Assembly (NCBI GenBank): GCA_900549485.1
Contig: UROG01000005.1
Coordinates: 15,808-79,807 of the forward strand
DNA length: 64,000 bases
From: an uncultured Eubacteriales bacterium
GTDB taxonomy: Bacteria; Bacillota; Clostridia; Oscillospirales; Oscillospiraceae
Direction of reading: 5' to 3'
The number at the start of each line of letters is the position of its first letter. Positions within the stretch are counted from its first letter, which is position 1. Both the position numbers and the translations under genes were made by a program. Below, piece by piece: positions 25,098-33,804 of the stretch. The notes under the pieces were generated by a model that had not been told where the DNA came from, ran no database searches, and saw only the letters and a list, made by a program, of their open reading frames with translations.

Positions 25098-27029
25098 ATG
25101 AAAAAAGCGTCAAAAATATATACCGCTCTTATTATGATCTTCCTGTTCGCGCCTATTGCTATCCTGCTTGTTTTCTCGTTCAATGACGCGAAGAGTCTCT
25201 CCGTTTTTTCCGGATTTTCCCTTAATTGGTACAGGGAGCTTTTTAAGGATGACGAAACTCTGAGAGCGGTGAGGAATACCATTATTCTTGCGCTTTCCGC
25301 GGCGGCGATCTCAACGGTAATGGGTACTGCCGCGGCGGTCGGAATAAACAAGCTCAGGAACCGTTATATCCGTGCAGCAATGGATACGGTGACAAATATA
25401 CCTATGATCAACCCCGATATAATCACCGGTATATCCCTTATGCTCATGTTCGTTTTTGTCGGAAGACTTTTCGGCGCAGCGACAAGCCTGAATTTCGCCA
25501 CAATGCTTATTGCACACGTAACATTCTGCCTGCCGTATGTTATTCTTCAGGTTCTGCCGAAATTGCAGCAGATGGATAAATCCCTCCCGGAAGCCGCAAT
25601 GGATCTTGGCTGCACACCGTTTCAGGCGTTTGTCAAGGTTGAGATTCCGGAAATCATGCCTGGTATAGTCACGGGAATGATAATGGCTTTTACCCTATCT
25701 CTCGATGATTTTGTAATAAGCTATTTTACCTCCGGCAATGGTTTCCAGACGCTGCCGATAAGAATCTACAACATGACAAAGAAGACGGTCACGCCTAAGA
25801 TGTACGCCCTCGCAACGATTATTTTCTTTGTTATTCTCGCACTTCTTATTCTCAACAATATTGTCGATGACGGACAGAAGCCGCGCAGGACAAAAAAGGA
25901 GAGCAGTGTTCTGTCAGGCAGGCGGATCGCAGGCTGCATAATAATTGCGGCGCTTGTCATTGCCGCCGTCGCGGCGTTTGCTTCCGGCGGGGAGAGGGAA
26001 GAAATCCTTAACGTATATAACTGGGGCGAGTATATTTCGGACGGTTCAGACGATTCTTTGGATACGATAAAAGCATTTGAGCAGTGGTACGAGGAAACTT
26101 ATGGAAAAAAAGTAAAGGTCAATTACAGTACCTATGCCAGCAACGAAGATATGTATGCGAAGCTTTCAAGCGGCGCGGTAAGCTTTGATGTCGTTATCCC
26201 CTCGGACTATATGATCGCACGTATGAGAGATGAAAATATGCTTCTGCCGCTGAATTTTGACAACATTCCCAATTATGAATTTATCGGTGAAAATTTCAGG
26301 GGACTGTATTACGATCCGGACGACATTTATTCCGTGCCGTATACTTACGGAGTCGTTGGCGTGATATATGACGCCAATGTTGTCGATGAGAGCGACACCG
26401 GAGGCTGGGAGCTTATGTGGAATGAAAAATACTCCGGCAATATTCTGCAATTCAATAATTCAAGAGACGGCTTTGCCACGGCGCAGTATAAGCTCGGCCT
26501 CGACGTAAACGATACGAATCATGACTCATGGGACAGAGCTCTTGAAGAATTGAAGCTTCAGAACCCGCTGGTAAAAAGCTATGTTATGGATGAAGTTTAT
26601 AATATGATGGAAAGCGGGGAGGCGGCGATCGCGGCATACTACGCAGGCGATTACTTCACAATGCTTGACAATCAGGCGGATAATGTTGATCTGCGCTTCT
26701 ATTATCCCGAAAGAACGAATTACTTTGTTGATGCAATGTGCATCCCGTCCTCCTGTCAGCACAAAGAGCTTGCAGAGATATTTATAAATTATATGCTCTC
26801 ACCTGAACCGGCGATTGCCAATGCCGAATATATATATTATGCTTCACCCAATTCTGCGGTTTTCAATGATGAGGGATACCGTGAGGATCTCGGTGAGGAA
26901 GCCATGGAGATACTCTATCCAGAAATCGGTAATTTCAGCGAGCTTTACAACAAGTATGCTTACAGAAACCTTGACCCTGAAACATTGGATTATGTCACAA
27001 GTCTCTGGGAAACACTGAAAATAAGCTGA
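25098..27029 (+). CDS. potCD: fused polyamine permease (PotC) and substrate-binding protein (PotD)
   Basis: A 643-residue fusion. Residues 1-265 are a PotC permease with six membrane segments and the loop LPEAAMDLGCTPFQAFVKVE. A further membrane helix near residues 280-300 then leads to a PotD-like extracytoplasmic domain beginning LNVYNWGEYISDGSDDSL and ending near LDYVTSLWETLKIS. The fusion tethers one binding domain to the channel and replaces a free lipoprotein. The frame is continuous. The ATG at 25098 has AAAGGAG upstream, and an earlier in-frame start inside potB is unlikely. Confidence 0.93.
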   Translation: MKKASKIYTALIMIFLFAPIAILLVFSFNDAKSLSVFSGFSLNWYRELFKDDETLRAVRNTIILALSAAAISTVMGTAAAVGINKLRNRYIRAAMDTVTNIPMINPDIITGISLMLMFVFVGRLFGAATSLNFATMLIAHVTFCLPYVILQVLPKLQQMDKSLPEAAMDLGCTPFQAFVKVEIPEIMPGIVTGMIMAFTLSLDDFVISYFTSGNGFQTLPIRIYNMTKKTVTPKMYALATIIFFVILALLILNNIVDDGQKPRRTKKESSVLSGRRIAGCIIIAALVIAAVAAFASGGEREEILNVYNWGEYISDGSDDSLDTIKAFEQWYEETYGKKVKVNYSTYASNEDMYAKLSSGAVSFDVVIPSDYMIARMRDENMLLPLNFDNIPNYEFIGENFRGLYYDPDDIYSVPYTYGVVGVIYDANVVDESDTGGWELMWNEKYSGNILQFNNSRDGFATAQYKLGLDVNDTNHDSWDRALEELKLQNPLVKSYVMDEVYNMMESGEAAIAAYYAGDYFTMLDNQADNVDLRFYYPERTNYFVDAMCIPSSCQHKELAEIFINYMLSPEPAIANAEYIYYASPNSAVFNDEGYREDLGEEAMEILYPEIGNFSELYNKYAYRNLDPETLDYVTSLWETLKIS

Positions 27030-27046
27030 CAGTCTTAACAAAAAAC

Positions 27047-27068
27047 ATCCGCTTCGGCGGATTTTTTT
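27047..27068 (+). terminator. terminator of the pot operon
   Basis: ATCCGC-TTCG-GCGGAT with a stable UUCG loop, then seven T residues. Textbook intrinsic terminator. Confidence 0.92.
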
Positions 27069-27117
27069 GTTTTTACAGGAAAAAATAGCAGCAGGAAAAC
27101 AAATGTGAGGTGTTCAG

Positions 27118-28128
27118 GTGAACAAAATCGGAGACCAGACTTTTTTTATGCATACAAAGCCGCGGATAATATCCTATGCAGCCGTTGTCGGTGAAAAAGA
27201 GGGCAAAGGAAGACTTGGAGAGTGTTTTGACATTGTTGAAAAGGACGTATATTTCGGAAAAGGCACATGGGAAGCCGCAGAAAGCGAAATGCTCAGAAGA
27301 TGCTTTGAAAAAACCAGATTCAAGGCAGGGCTTGACGAAAAAGACATTGATATCGTACTTTCCGGGGATCTGCTCAATCAATGCACCAGCTCCGCGCTCA
27401 CATTCAGGAAGGTAAATACGCCTTATCTGGGATTGTACGCGGCTTGTTCCACAATGGCGGAAAGTACGGCGCTTGCAGCAATGCTCGTTGACGGAGGGTT
27501 CGGTGAAACGGTCTGCGCGATAACAGGCTCACATTTCTGCACAGCAGAGAGACAATACCGTTTTCCGCTCGAATACGGAGGGCAGAAGCCGCCTACCGCC
27601 CAATCGACAGTTACCGGTTCAGGAGGTCTTATAGTTTCGTCAAAAGGCAAGGGGATGCGTGTCGTCTGCGCGACAATAGGAAAAATCACGGATGCCGGAA
27701 TAACCGATGCCAACAATATGGGCAGCGCAATGGCTCCGGCTGCGCTTGACACCATTGCAGCGCACTTCAAAGACACCGGAAGAACTCCGGAATATTATGA
27801 CGCGATATTTACCGGCGATCTCGGCGCGATAGGCCATGATATTCTTGAAGAGCTGCTCGAAAGAGAGGGATATCCCGTCAGGGGCAGATATCACGACTGC
27901 GGCGTAATGGTGTACGACGAAGGTGAAAAAAGAGAGCGCAAATTTGGTTCCGGCTGCGGATGCTGCGCCTCTGTACTCTGCGGGCATATTTTACCGGAAA
28001 TGAAAAAAGGGCGCTGGAACAGGATCCTTTTTGCGGCAACCGGCGCGCTGCTCTCACCGACGACCGTTCAGCAAAAGGAAAGCATCCCCGGAATATGCCA
28101 CGCCGTGGCAATAGAAAACGAGGTATGA
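27118..28128 (+). CDS. spoVAD: stage V sporulation protein AD
   Basis: A 336-residue thiolase-fold protein of the SpoVA channel that moves dipicolinic acid into the developing spore. Family features are YLGLYAACSTMAESTALAAM with the vestigial active-site Cys, TGSHFCTAERQYRFPLEYGG and the Cys cluster FGSGCGCCASVLCG near the end. Start is GTG after TGAGGTG. The usual upstream partner spoVAC is absent: the previous gene is potCD, ended by a terminator. It overlaps spoVAEB by 4 bp. Confidence 0.95.
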   Translation: MNKIGDQTFFMHTKPRIISYAAVVGEKEGKGRLGECFDIVEKDVYFGKGTWEAAESEMLRRCFEKTRFKAGLDEKDIDIVLSGDLLNQCTSSALTFRKVNTPYLGLYAACSTMAESTALAAMLVDGGFGETVCAITGSHFCTAERQYRFPLEYGGQKPPTAQSTVTGSGGLIVSSKGKGMRVVCATIGKITDAGITDANNMGSAMAPAALDTIAAHFKDTGRTPEYYDAIFTGDLGAIGHDILEELLEREGYPVRGRYHDCGVMVYDEGEKRERKFGSGCGCCASVLCGHILPEMKKGRWNRILFAATGALLSPTTVQQKESIPGICHAVAIENEV

Positions 28129-28496
28129 GCGTGATATACGAGTATATAAAGGCGTTTGTTTTCGGTGGGCTTCTATGCATTATCGGGCAGCTGCTTGTAG
28201 ATTACACATCTCTTACTCCGGCACGGATCCTGACCGGATACGTTGTGACAGGCGTTGTGCTGGGTGCTGTCGGACTGTACAGCCCGTTTGCGGAATTTGC
28301 CGGCGCCGGCGCAAGCGTTCCGCTTACCGGCTTTGGAAATGTGCTTGCGCAGGGCGTAAAAGAGGCAGTAAAAGAAAACGGTATTATAGGCGCTTTTACA
28401 GGCGGTTTTACGGCTTCCGCCGGCGGAATAGCAGCAGCGGTCTTTTTTGCACTGTGTGCCGCGCTGATATTCAAATCCAAGGACAAAAACGGCTGA
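28125..28496 (+). CDS. spoVAE: stage V sporulation protein AE (SpoVAEB)
   Basis: A 123-residue membrane protein with about four hydrophobic helices and the family sequence GQLLVDYTSLTPARILTGYV, then SPFAEFAGAGASVPLTGFG. It is a small membrane subunit of the dipicolinate channel. The ATG at 28125 within the spoVAD stop is chosen. A much longer frame reading back into spoVAD is an artefact. Confidence 0.93.
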   Translation: MSVIYEYIKAFVFGGLLCIIGQLLVDYTSLTPARILTGYVVTGVVLGAVGLYSPFAEFAGAGASVPLTGFGNVLAQGVKEAVKENGIIGAFTGGFTASAGGIAAAVFFALCAALIFKSKDKNG

Positions 28497-28507
28497 CCGG
28501 TCAGAGT

Positions 28508-28558
28508 AAAATAAACCGGAGATCATAACCATGCTTTGATTTTGGCTATGCTCTCCGG
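28508..28558 (-). terminator. terminator of the GH13 gene, shared gap with spoVAEB
   Basis: CCGGAGA pairs with TCTCCGG (28516-28558), with further inner pairing (CATAACCA with TGGCTATG). On the minus strand the stem is followed by TTTATTTT, so it best serves the convergent GH13 gene. Confidence 0.65.
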
Positions 28559-28571
28559 CTTACACCATAAA

Positions 28572-30155
28572 TTATTTTTTATATACTCTGCATTCGTAAG
28601 GCTTCAGATACTCGCCGTTTTCTTTGTAATTACTCAGCACTATTTCGCCGCTGCAATGATATTTTACGGCTTTTTCGGTGAATGAGCAGACTATTTCATA
28701 TTCTCCTCTCGTATAGGCGAATATTTTGCCGCTGTTTTTATAAAGCTCCTTATATGGTGCGTCGCGTTTGATCTCTTTCCTGAGCGCTATTGCTTTCCGG
28801 TAGAAGTTCAGAACGGAATCGGGGTCTTTTTCCTCCTCCTCAACGTTGATTTCGCTGTAATTCGGATTAATTGTAAACCACGGTTTTTCAGCGTCTGTAA
28901 AACCGGCGTTCTTTGCAGCGCTCCATGGAATCGGAGTTCTTGCGCTGTCTCTTGAAGCCGAGTAGGATATTTTAAGCCTTACTTTTTCCGGAAGACCGAG
29001 GTGCTGATTTTTTGTCTGCACATCCTCATACATGTCCATGCTTTCAGGATACCAATTCGTCATACCAAGCTCCTGCCCCATGTAGACAAACGGCGTACCC
29101 TGCTGGAACATATACGCCGCGCACAGCATTTTTGCGCTTTCACTGCGGTATTTTTCACTTCCGTACCGTGAAACGACCCTTGAATGATCGTGATTTTCAA
29201 GATAAAGCATATTCCAGCCCTTACCGTTTACCGTGTCCTGCCATGACGTAAACGCTTTTTTCAGCTTTCTCAGGGAGAGCGGAAGAGGAAGAAAATCGGT
29301 GACGAGGCAGTCTGCGCCCATACACTCAAACTGTATCATCATATCAATGGGGTTGCTGTCGCTTTCGGTTATGTACTTTAGCGCCCTCTTTGGACCGGTC
29401 AGCGGAGCCTCCGCAATTATTACATAGTCGTGTCCGTCAAACGCCTGAGTCTTGAACTGCTGCATATACTCGTCAAAGTGCGGGCCGTAGTTATAATTCA
29501 TTATGCCGCGGGCAACCGGGAAAACATAATCATTGGGCAGACCCTCCTTCTTTGAAATAAAGGTGATCACATCCTCCCTGAAGCCGTCAACACCCATGTC
29601 AAGCCAGAAGTTCAGGATCTTAACGACCTCATCCCTTACAAGAGGATTGTCCATGTTGAGGTCAGGCTGCTTTATGGCAAAGAGATGGAGATAATACTGT
29701 TTTCTTACATCGTCCCATTGCCAAGCGCTGCCGCCCTCAAAATGACTGCTCCAGTTATTCGGCTTGTCCGACCATATATAATAATCGGTATATGGATCTA
29801 TGCGCCGACGTGACTTCTGGAACCATTCATGCTCATCGGATGTGTGATTGACGACCAGATCCATGATGACTTTCATGCCGCGCTCATGAGCGCCGTCAAG
29901 AACCTTTCTGAAAGCTTCCATTCCGCCAAATTCCGGAGCAATGTCCATGTAGTCTGATATATCGTATCCGCAGTCCGCGCCTGGCGAGGGGTATATTGGA
30001 TTGAACCAGATACCGTCCGCGCCAAGGCTTTTGATATAATCGAGCTTTTCGTATACACCGTAAAGATCGCCCATACCGTCTCCGTTTCCGTCTTTGAAGG
30101 AACGCGGCCAGATCTGATAAAAAACGCCGTCTTTATACCAACGTGTCCTGTTCAT
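28572..30155 (-). CDS. GH13 alpha-glucosidase (oligo-1,6-glucosidase/trehalose-6-phosphate hydrolase type)
   Basis: A 527-residue cytoplasmic glycosidase of family 13, subfamily 31 type. N terminus RTRWYKDGVFYQIWPRSFKD, nucleophile in GVDGFREDVITF, general acid in VIIAEAP and the transition-state His-Asp in ENHDHSRVVSRYG. It hydrolyses alpha-glucosidic bonds of short oligosaccharides. The exact linkage cannot be settled by eye. ATG at 30155 stands seven bases after GGAGGT, while the GTG three codons earlier overlaps that site. It is divergent from the GH1 gene across a 64-bp AT-rich gap. Confidence 0.92.
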   Translation of the reverse strand: MNRTRWYKDGVFYQIWPRSFKDGNGDGMGDLYGVYEKLDYIKSLGADGIWFNPIYPSPGADCGYDISDYMDIAPEFGGMEAFRKVLDGAHERGMKVIMDLVVNHTSDEHEWFQKSRRRIDPYTDYYIWSDKPNNWSSHFEGGSAWQWDDVRKQYYLHLFAIKQPDLNMDNPLVRDEVVKILNFWLDMGVDGFREDVITFISKKEGLPNDYVFPVARGIMNYNYGPHFDEYMQQFKTQAFDGHDYVIIAEAPLTGPKRALKYITESDSNPIDMMIQFECMGADCLVTDFLPLPLSLRKLKKAFTSWQDTVNGKGWNMLYLENHDHSRVVSRYGSEKYRSESAKMLCAAYMFQQGTPFVYMGQELGMTNWYPESMDMYEDVQTKNQHLGLPEKVRLKISYSASRDSARTPIPWSAAKNAGFTDAEKPWFTINPNYSEINVEEEEKDPDSVLNFYRKAIALRKEIKRDAPYKELYKNSGKIFAYTRGEYEIVCSFTEKAVKYHCSGEIVLSNYKENGEYLKPYECRVYKK

Positions 30156-30179
30156 GTCTTGCACCTCCGCTGATTATGT

Positions 30180-30208
30180 CTTATAATATATTGTACTATA
30201 TATAATAG
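30180..30208. promoter_or_regulatory. divergent promoter/operator region of GH13 and GH1 genes
   Basis: A near-palindromic AT-rich tract centred on GTAC (30194-30197), with TATAAT-like hexamers facing both ways (TATAATA left, ATATAATAG right). It is the only place for both promoters in the 64-bp gap. Individual -35 elements are not clear. Confidence 0.45.
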
Positions 30209-30219
30209 GGGATGAGCGT

Positions 30220-31506
30220 ATGGATTTCAAGTTAAAAAAAGATTTTCTCATGGGTACGGCGACTGCGGCGACGCAGATAGAGGGCGGAGACACTGATAAC
30301 AACTGGCTCCAATTCTATAAAGAGGGCGGAATAATGGACGGTACATCCCCACAGGTTGCGGATGACCATTGGAACCGTTGGGAAAGCGATACAAAGCTCA
30401 TGACGGATATGGGGATGCAGATTTATCGCTTCGGTGTTGAATGGGGGCGCATTGTGCCGGAAGAGGGGAAAATCGACAGCGAGGCCATTGCGCATTACCG
30501 TCGGGAGATTGAGCTTATGCTGGCCGGCGGAATAAAGCCGCTCCTGACGATACATCATTTTTCAAACCCGATGTGGTTTGAAAGAAAGGGCGGCTGGCTC
30601 AACCGTGAAAACAACAAATATTATCTTGAGCTTGTCGAGACGGTCGTAAAAAGCTTCGGAGATATAGTAAACGAATATATTACCATAAATGAGCCGAATG
30701 TGTACGCAACAAACTGCTATTGCTTCGGCGAGTGGTATCCGCAGCACAGCTCGTTCAAAGAGACTTTTACCGTGCTTGAAAACTTTGCATATTGCCATAT
30801 AAAGGCATATGAAATGATACACTCCATGAGAAAGGCCATGGGTTATACCGATACCAAGGTCGGTTTTGCAAATCACCTCAGACCGTTTGACCCAAAGAAT
30901 CCTAAAAACCCCGTTCATGTAATGGCGGCTAAAACTGCGGAATGGTGCTTTCAGGGGGCAATAACGGAAGCTATGACCTTGGGACGCTTCAGGTTTCCGC
31001 TTGTAAACCGCTGGGGACTCAAGGAAGGCGAGTATACCGATTTCAACGGCATCAACTACTATACGCGCAGCACTGTATCCGGACTTGCAGACGGAGTGCG
31101 GGAAAATTCGCCGAGGAATGACCTTGACTGGGAAATATACCCTGAGGGCATTGAACGCTGCGCTATATATCTCACAAAGCTTTTGCGGAGACCTATATAT
31201 GTCACCGAAAACGGCACCTGCGACAATGAAGATAAGTTCAGAGCAAAATATCTGTATGAACATCTTAAAACCATATCGGAGTCGCCGCTTCCGTTTGAGC
31301 GGTATTATCATTGGTGCTTCTGTGATAACTTTGAATGGGCAGAGGGGCAGAGCGCAAGATTTGGTCTGGTACATGTTGACTATGATACGCAGAAGAGGAC
31401 GATAAAAAGATCGGGCAGGTTCTTTTCCGAAATAATAAAGAACGGCGGTGTTACCGAGGAGATGTATGCGCAATACGTAAAAGACGAGGTGTACAGAGTT
31501 AAATGA
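30220..31506 (+). CDS. glycoside hydrolase family 1 (beta-glucosidase type)
   Basis: A 428-residue GH1 enzyme. The acid/base Glu is in EYITINEPNVYA and the nucleophile Glu in PIYVTENGTCD. FLMGTATAATQIEGG at the N terminus and YHWCFCDNFEWAEGQSARFG near the end are standard. No phosphate-binding Ser/Lys/Tyr set was obvious, so a free beta-glucoside is as likely as a 6-phospho form. Start ATG with AGGGGATG upstream. It overlaps the GH36 gene by 4 bp. Confidence 0.92.
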   Translation: MDFKLKKDFLMGTATAATQIEGGDTDNNWLQFYKEGGIMDGTSPQVADDHWNRWESDTKLMTDMGMQIYRFGVEWGRIVPEEGKIDSEAIAHYRREIELMLAGGIKPLLTIHHFSNPMWFERKGGWLNRENNKYYLELVETVVKSFGDIVNEYITINEPNVYATNCYCFGEWYPQHSSFKETFTVLENFAYCHIKAYEMIHSMRKAMGYTDTKVGFANHLRPFDPKNPKNPVHVMAAKTAEWCFQGAITEAMTLGRFRFPLVNRWGLKEGEYTDFNGINYYTRSTVSGLADGVRENSPRNDLDWEIYPEGIERCAIYLTKLLRRPIYVTENGTCDNEDKFRAKYLYEHLKTISESPLPFERYYHWCFCDNFEWAEGQSARFGLVHVDYDTQKRTIKRSGRFFSEIIKNGGVTEEMYAQYVKDEVYRVK

Positions 31507-33737
31507 TAAAGGTATTTGACCGGAACGGATACAAATATTTTCTTTTAAGTAATGATAATCTTGCCGCGGCAATGCGTGTTAACAGCGGTCGTCTCGAACT
31601 TATGCATTTCGGCCGGCCTGTAAGCGAAAACGACGTCGAGGCTCTCTCGGTCAGACCCGGCACAGGCTGGGGAACAAGCACGATGCTCAATGAAAAAACC
31701 TGTCTTGACGTTTTGCCGCTTGCGTGGAGCGAAAGCGGCACCGGCGACTACCGTGAGTCGCCGATAACTATAAGCGCGGCAGGGGAGTGCGTTTCGCCGT
31801 CGTTCGTTTTTGAAGATTATGATAGCGACAGACACGAAATGAAATCGCAGCTTCCGACGGTGCATGGGGAATATGAAAGCCTGTGCATCATAATGTCCTG
31901 CGATTATGCAAAGCTCAGACTGTATTTTAAGCTCTGCGGCACGGCGCTTGTACGAAGCTGCGAGCTTGTAAACGCCTCCGAAGCTCCGCTGACCGTCACG
32001 AAGCTTATGAGCATGATGGCTGATATAAAGGGTGAGTTTACTATGACTACCTTTGACGGAAGCTGGATAGCCGAAACGCATGAACACAATGTTCCTGTAA
32101 GCTATTCAAAGAGCGTAAACGAAAGCCTGACAGGCTTTTCCTCAAACAGGCACAATCCGGCATTTATGCTGAGCGACGGCGATGACGTTTACGGCTTCAA
32201 CCTCATCTACTCCGGCAATCACTATGCCTCCGTGCAGAAGAGTCATCAGAATTTTACCCGTATAATGCAGGGCGTGAACTTTGACAGCTTTTCTCTTACG
32301 CTAAGCCCCGGAGAGAGCTTTGAGACGCCTGAGGCGGTGCTCTGTTACTCATCCGCAGGCAAAAACGCAATGTCCACGCTGATGCACCGTTTTGTCAGCG
32401 AGCATATAATCCCGCCCTTCTGGAAGAACAGAGCGCGCCCTGTACTCTATAACAATTGGGAAGGCTGTATGTTCGATTTCAATGAAGCAAAGCTTCTGAG
32501 CCTTGCAAAAAAGGCGAAGGCTCTCGGGTGCGAGCTGTTTGTGCTGGACGACGGCTGGTTCGGAAGGCGTGATTCCGACACGGCGGGACTTGGCGATTAT
32601 AACGTAAACGGCAAAAAACTTCCGAACGGGCTTCGGCATCTGTCAGACAAGCTTGGCGTGCTTGGAATGGATTTCGGACTGTGGTTTGAGCCGGAAGCGG
32701 TCAACAGAGATTCTGAGCTTTACAGGAATCATGCCGATTGGGCGATAGAAAGCGCCATCGGCAGAAACGAACTGCTGCTTGATCTCAGGAAAGCCGAGGT
32801 CAGGGATTATATTGTAAGCAATGTCTCGAGAATAATTGACGAGGCAAATATAAAATATGTTAAGTGGGACATGAACAGGCACTCCTGCCTGATGGGAGCG
32901 GATGCACACCGGTACGTTCTCGGGCTGTACGATGTTCTGGCGCGGATATTTGAACCGCGCCCGCAGGTGCTTTTGGAAGGGTGCGCCTCGGGCGGAAACA
33001 GATTCGACCTTGGCATGCTCTGCTTTGCGCCGCAGATATGGGCAAGCGACGATACGGACCCGATAGAGAGACTTGATATAAAAAACGGACTTTTTACCTT
33101 CTATCCGCAGTCAGCGGTAGGCTGTCATGTCTCAGCAAGCGCACATATCCAGACGCTTCGCTCGACCCCGCTTTCTACCAGAGCGAACGTGAGCTTCTTC
33201 GGCATACTCGGTTTGGAACTTGAGCTTTCGCATCTTTTGCCGGTGGAAATTCAGGAGCTTAAAAACGCCGTTGCATTTTATAAACAGCACAGAGAGCTGT
33301 TCCAATTCGGCACATTGTCCAAAGTAAAATGTGAAGACGGTGCAGATGCATGGCAGGTACGGGATGACAGCGGCGCGGCGGTAGGCGTTTTTCATAGGCT
33401 TGTCCACGCCGCGCAGGGATATGAATGGCTGTATGCCGAGCTGGATGAACGGAAAACCTATAAAATCTCATCAAGGCCGCAGCTTTTGAGGGTACAGCAG
33501 TTTTCCTCAATGATAAAGCATCTTGTGCCGGTAAGCCTTAACCCCAACGGTCTTATAGTACGTGATGTTGACAGATATTATAAGATGCAGGATGGGGTGC
33601 AGGATATTGTCTGTACGGGTGCAGCGCTTAAAGCGGGCGTACCATTGGAGCTGAAATTTACCGGTACGGGCTATGACGCAAAGTTCAGAAATCAAGGCGA
33701 TTTCGGCAGCAACGTGTATTACATTAAGGAGAAATAA
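31503..33737 (+). CDS. alpha-galactosidase, GH36
   Basis: A 744-residue enzyme that releases galactose from raffinose-type sugars and galactosides. The GH36 core is clear: VLYNNWEGCMFDFNEAKLL, FVLDDGWFGRRDSD, the nucleophile Asp in KYVKWDMNRHSC, LLEGCASGGNRFD and the acid/base Asp in WASDDTDPIERL. An N-terminal beta-sandwich (about residues 1-320) and a C-terminal beta domain flank it. No signal peptide, so it acts inside the cell on imported sugar. ATGA overlap with GH1 indicates one transcript. Confidence 0.95.
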   Translation: MIKVFDRNGYKYFLLSNDNLAAAMRVNSGRLELMHFGRPVSENDVEALSVRPGTGWGTSTMLNEKTCLDVLPLAWSESGTGDYRESPITISAAGECVSPSFVFEDYDSDRHEMKSQLPTVHGEYESLCIIMSCDYAKLRLYFKLCGTALVRSCELVNASEAPLTVTKLMSMMADIKGEFTMTTFDGSWIAETHEHNVPVSYSKSVNESLTGFSSNRHNPAFMLSDGDDVYGFNLIYSGNHYASVQKSHQNFTRIMQGVNFDSFSLTLSPGESFETPEAVLCYSSAGKNAMSTLMHRFVSEHIIPPFWKNRARPVLYNNWEGCMFDFNEAKLLSLAKKAKALGCELFVLDDGWFGRRDSDTAGLGDYNVNGKKLPNGLRHLSDKLGVLGMDFGLWFEPEAVNRDSELYRNHADWAIESAIGRNELLLDLRKAEVRDYIVSNVSRIIDEANIKYVKWDMNRHSCLMGADAHRYVLGLYDVLARIFEPRPQVLLEGCASGGNRFDLGMLCFAPQIWASDDTDPIERLDIKNGLFTFYPQSAVGCHVSASAHIQTLRSTPLSTRANVSFFGILGLELELSHLLPVEIQELKNAVAFYKQHRELFQFGTLSKVKCEDGADAWQVRDDSGAAVGVFHRLVHAAQGYEWLYAELDERKTYKISSRPQLLRVQQFSSMIKHLVPVSLNPNGLIVRDVDRYYKMQDGVQDIVCTGAALKAGVPLELKFTGTGYDAKFRNQGDFGSNVYYIKEK

Positions 33738-33755
33738 CCTTTTTTAATATAGAAA

Positions 33756-33804
33756 AGCACCGTTCCAAACTGCTCAGCGGCAGTTAGGAACGGTGCTGAT
33801 TTTT
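33756..33804. terminator. bidirectional terminator
   Basis: AGCACCGTTCC pairs with GGAACGGTGCT, and inside it AACTGC pairs with GCAGTT, then a T-run at the right and A-rich sequence at the left. It separates GH36 and the convergent transporter gene and reaches the latter's stop codon. Confidence 0.85.

Noticed and set aside
30562..31572. Minus-strand frame of 336 codons opposite the GH1 gene
   Set aside because: The GH1 catalytic motifs on the plus strand are unambiguous, and the reverse frame has no features.
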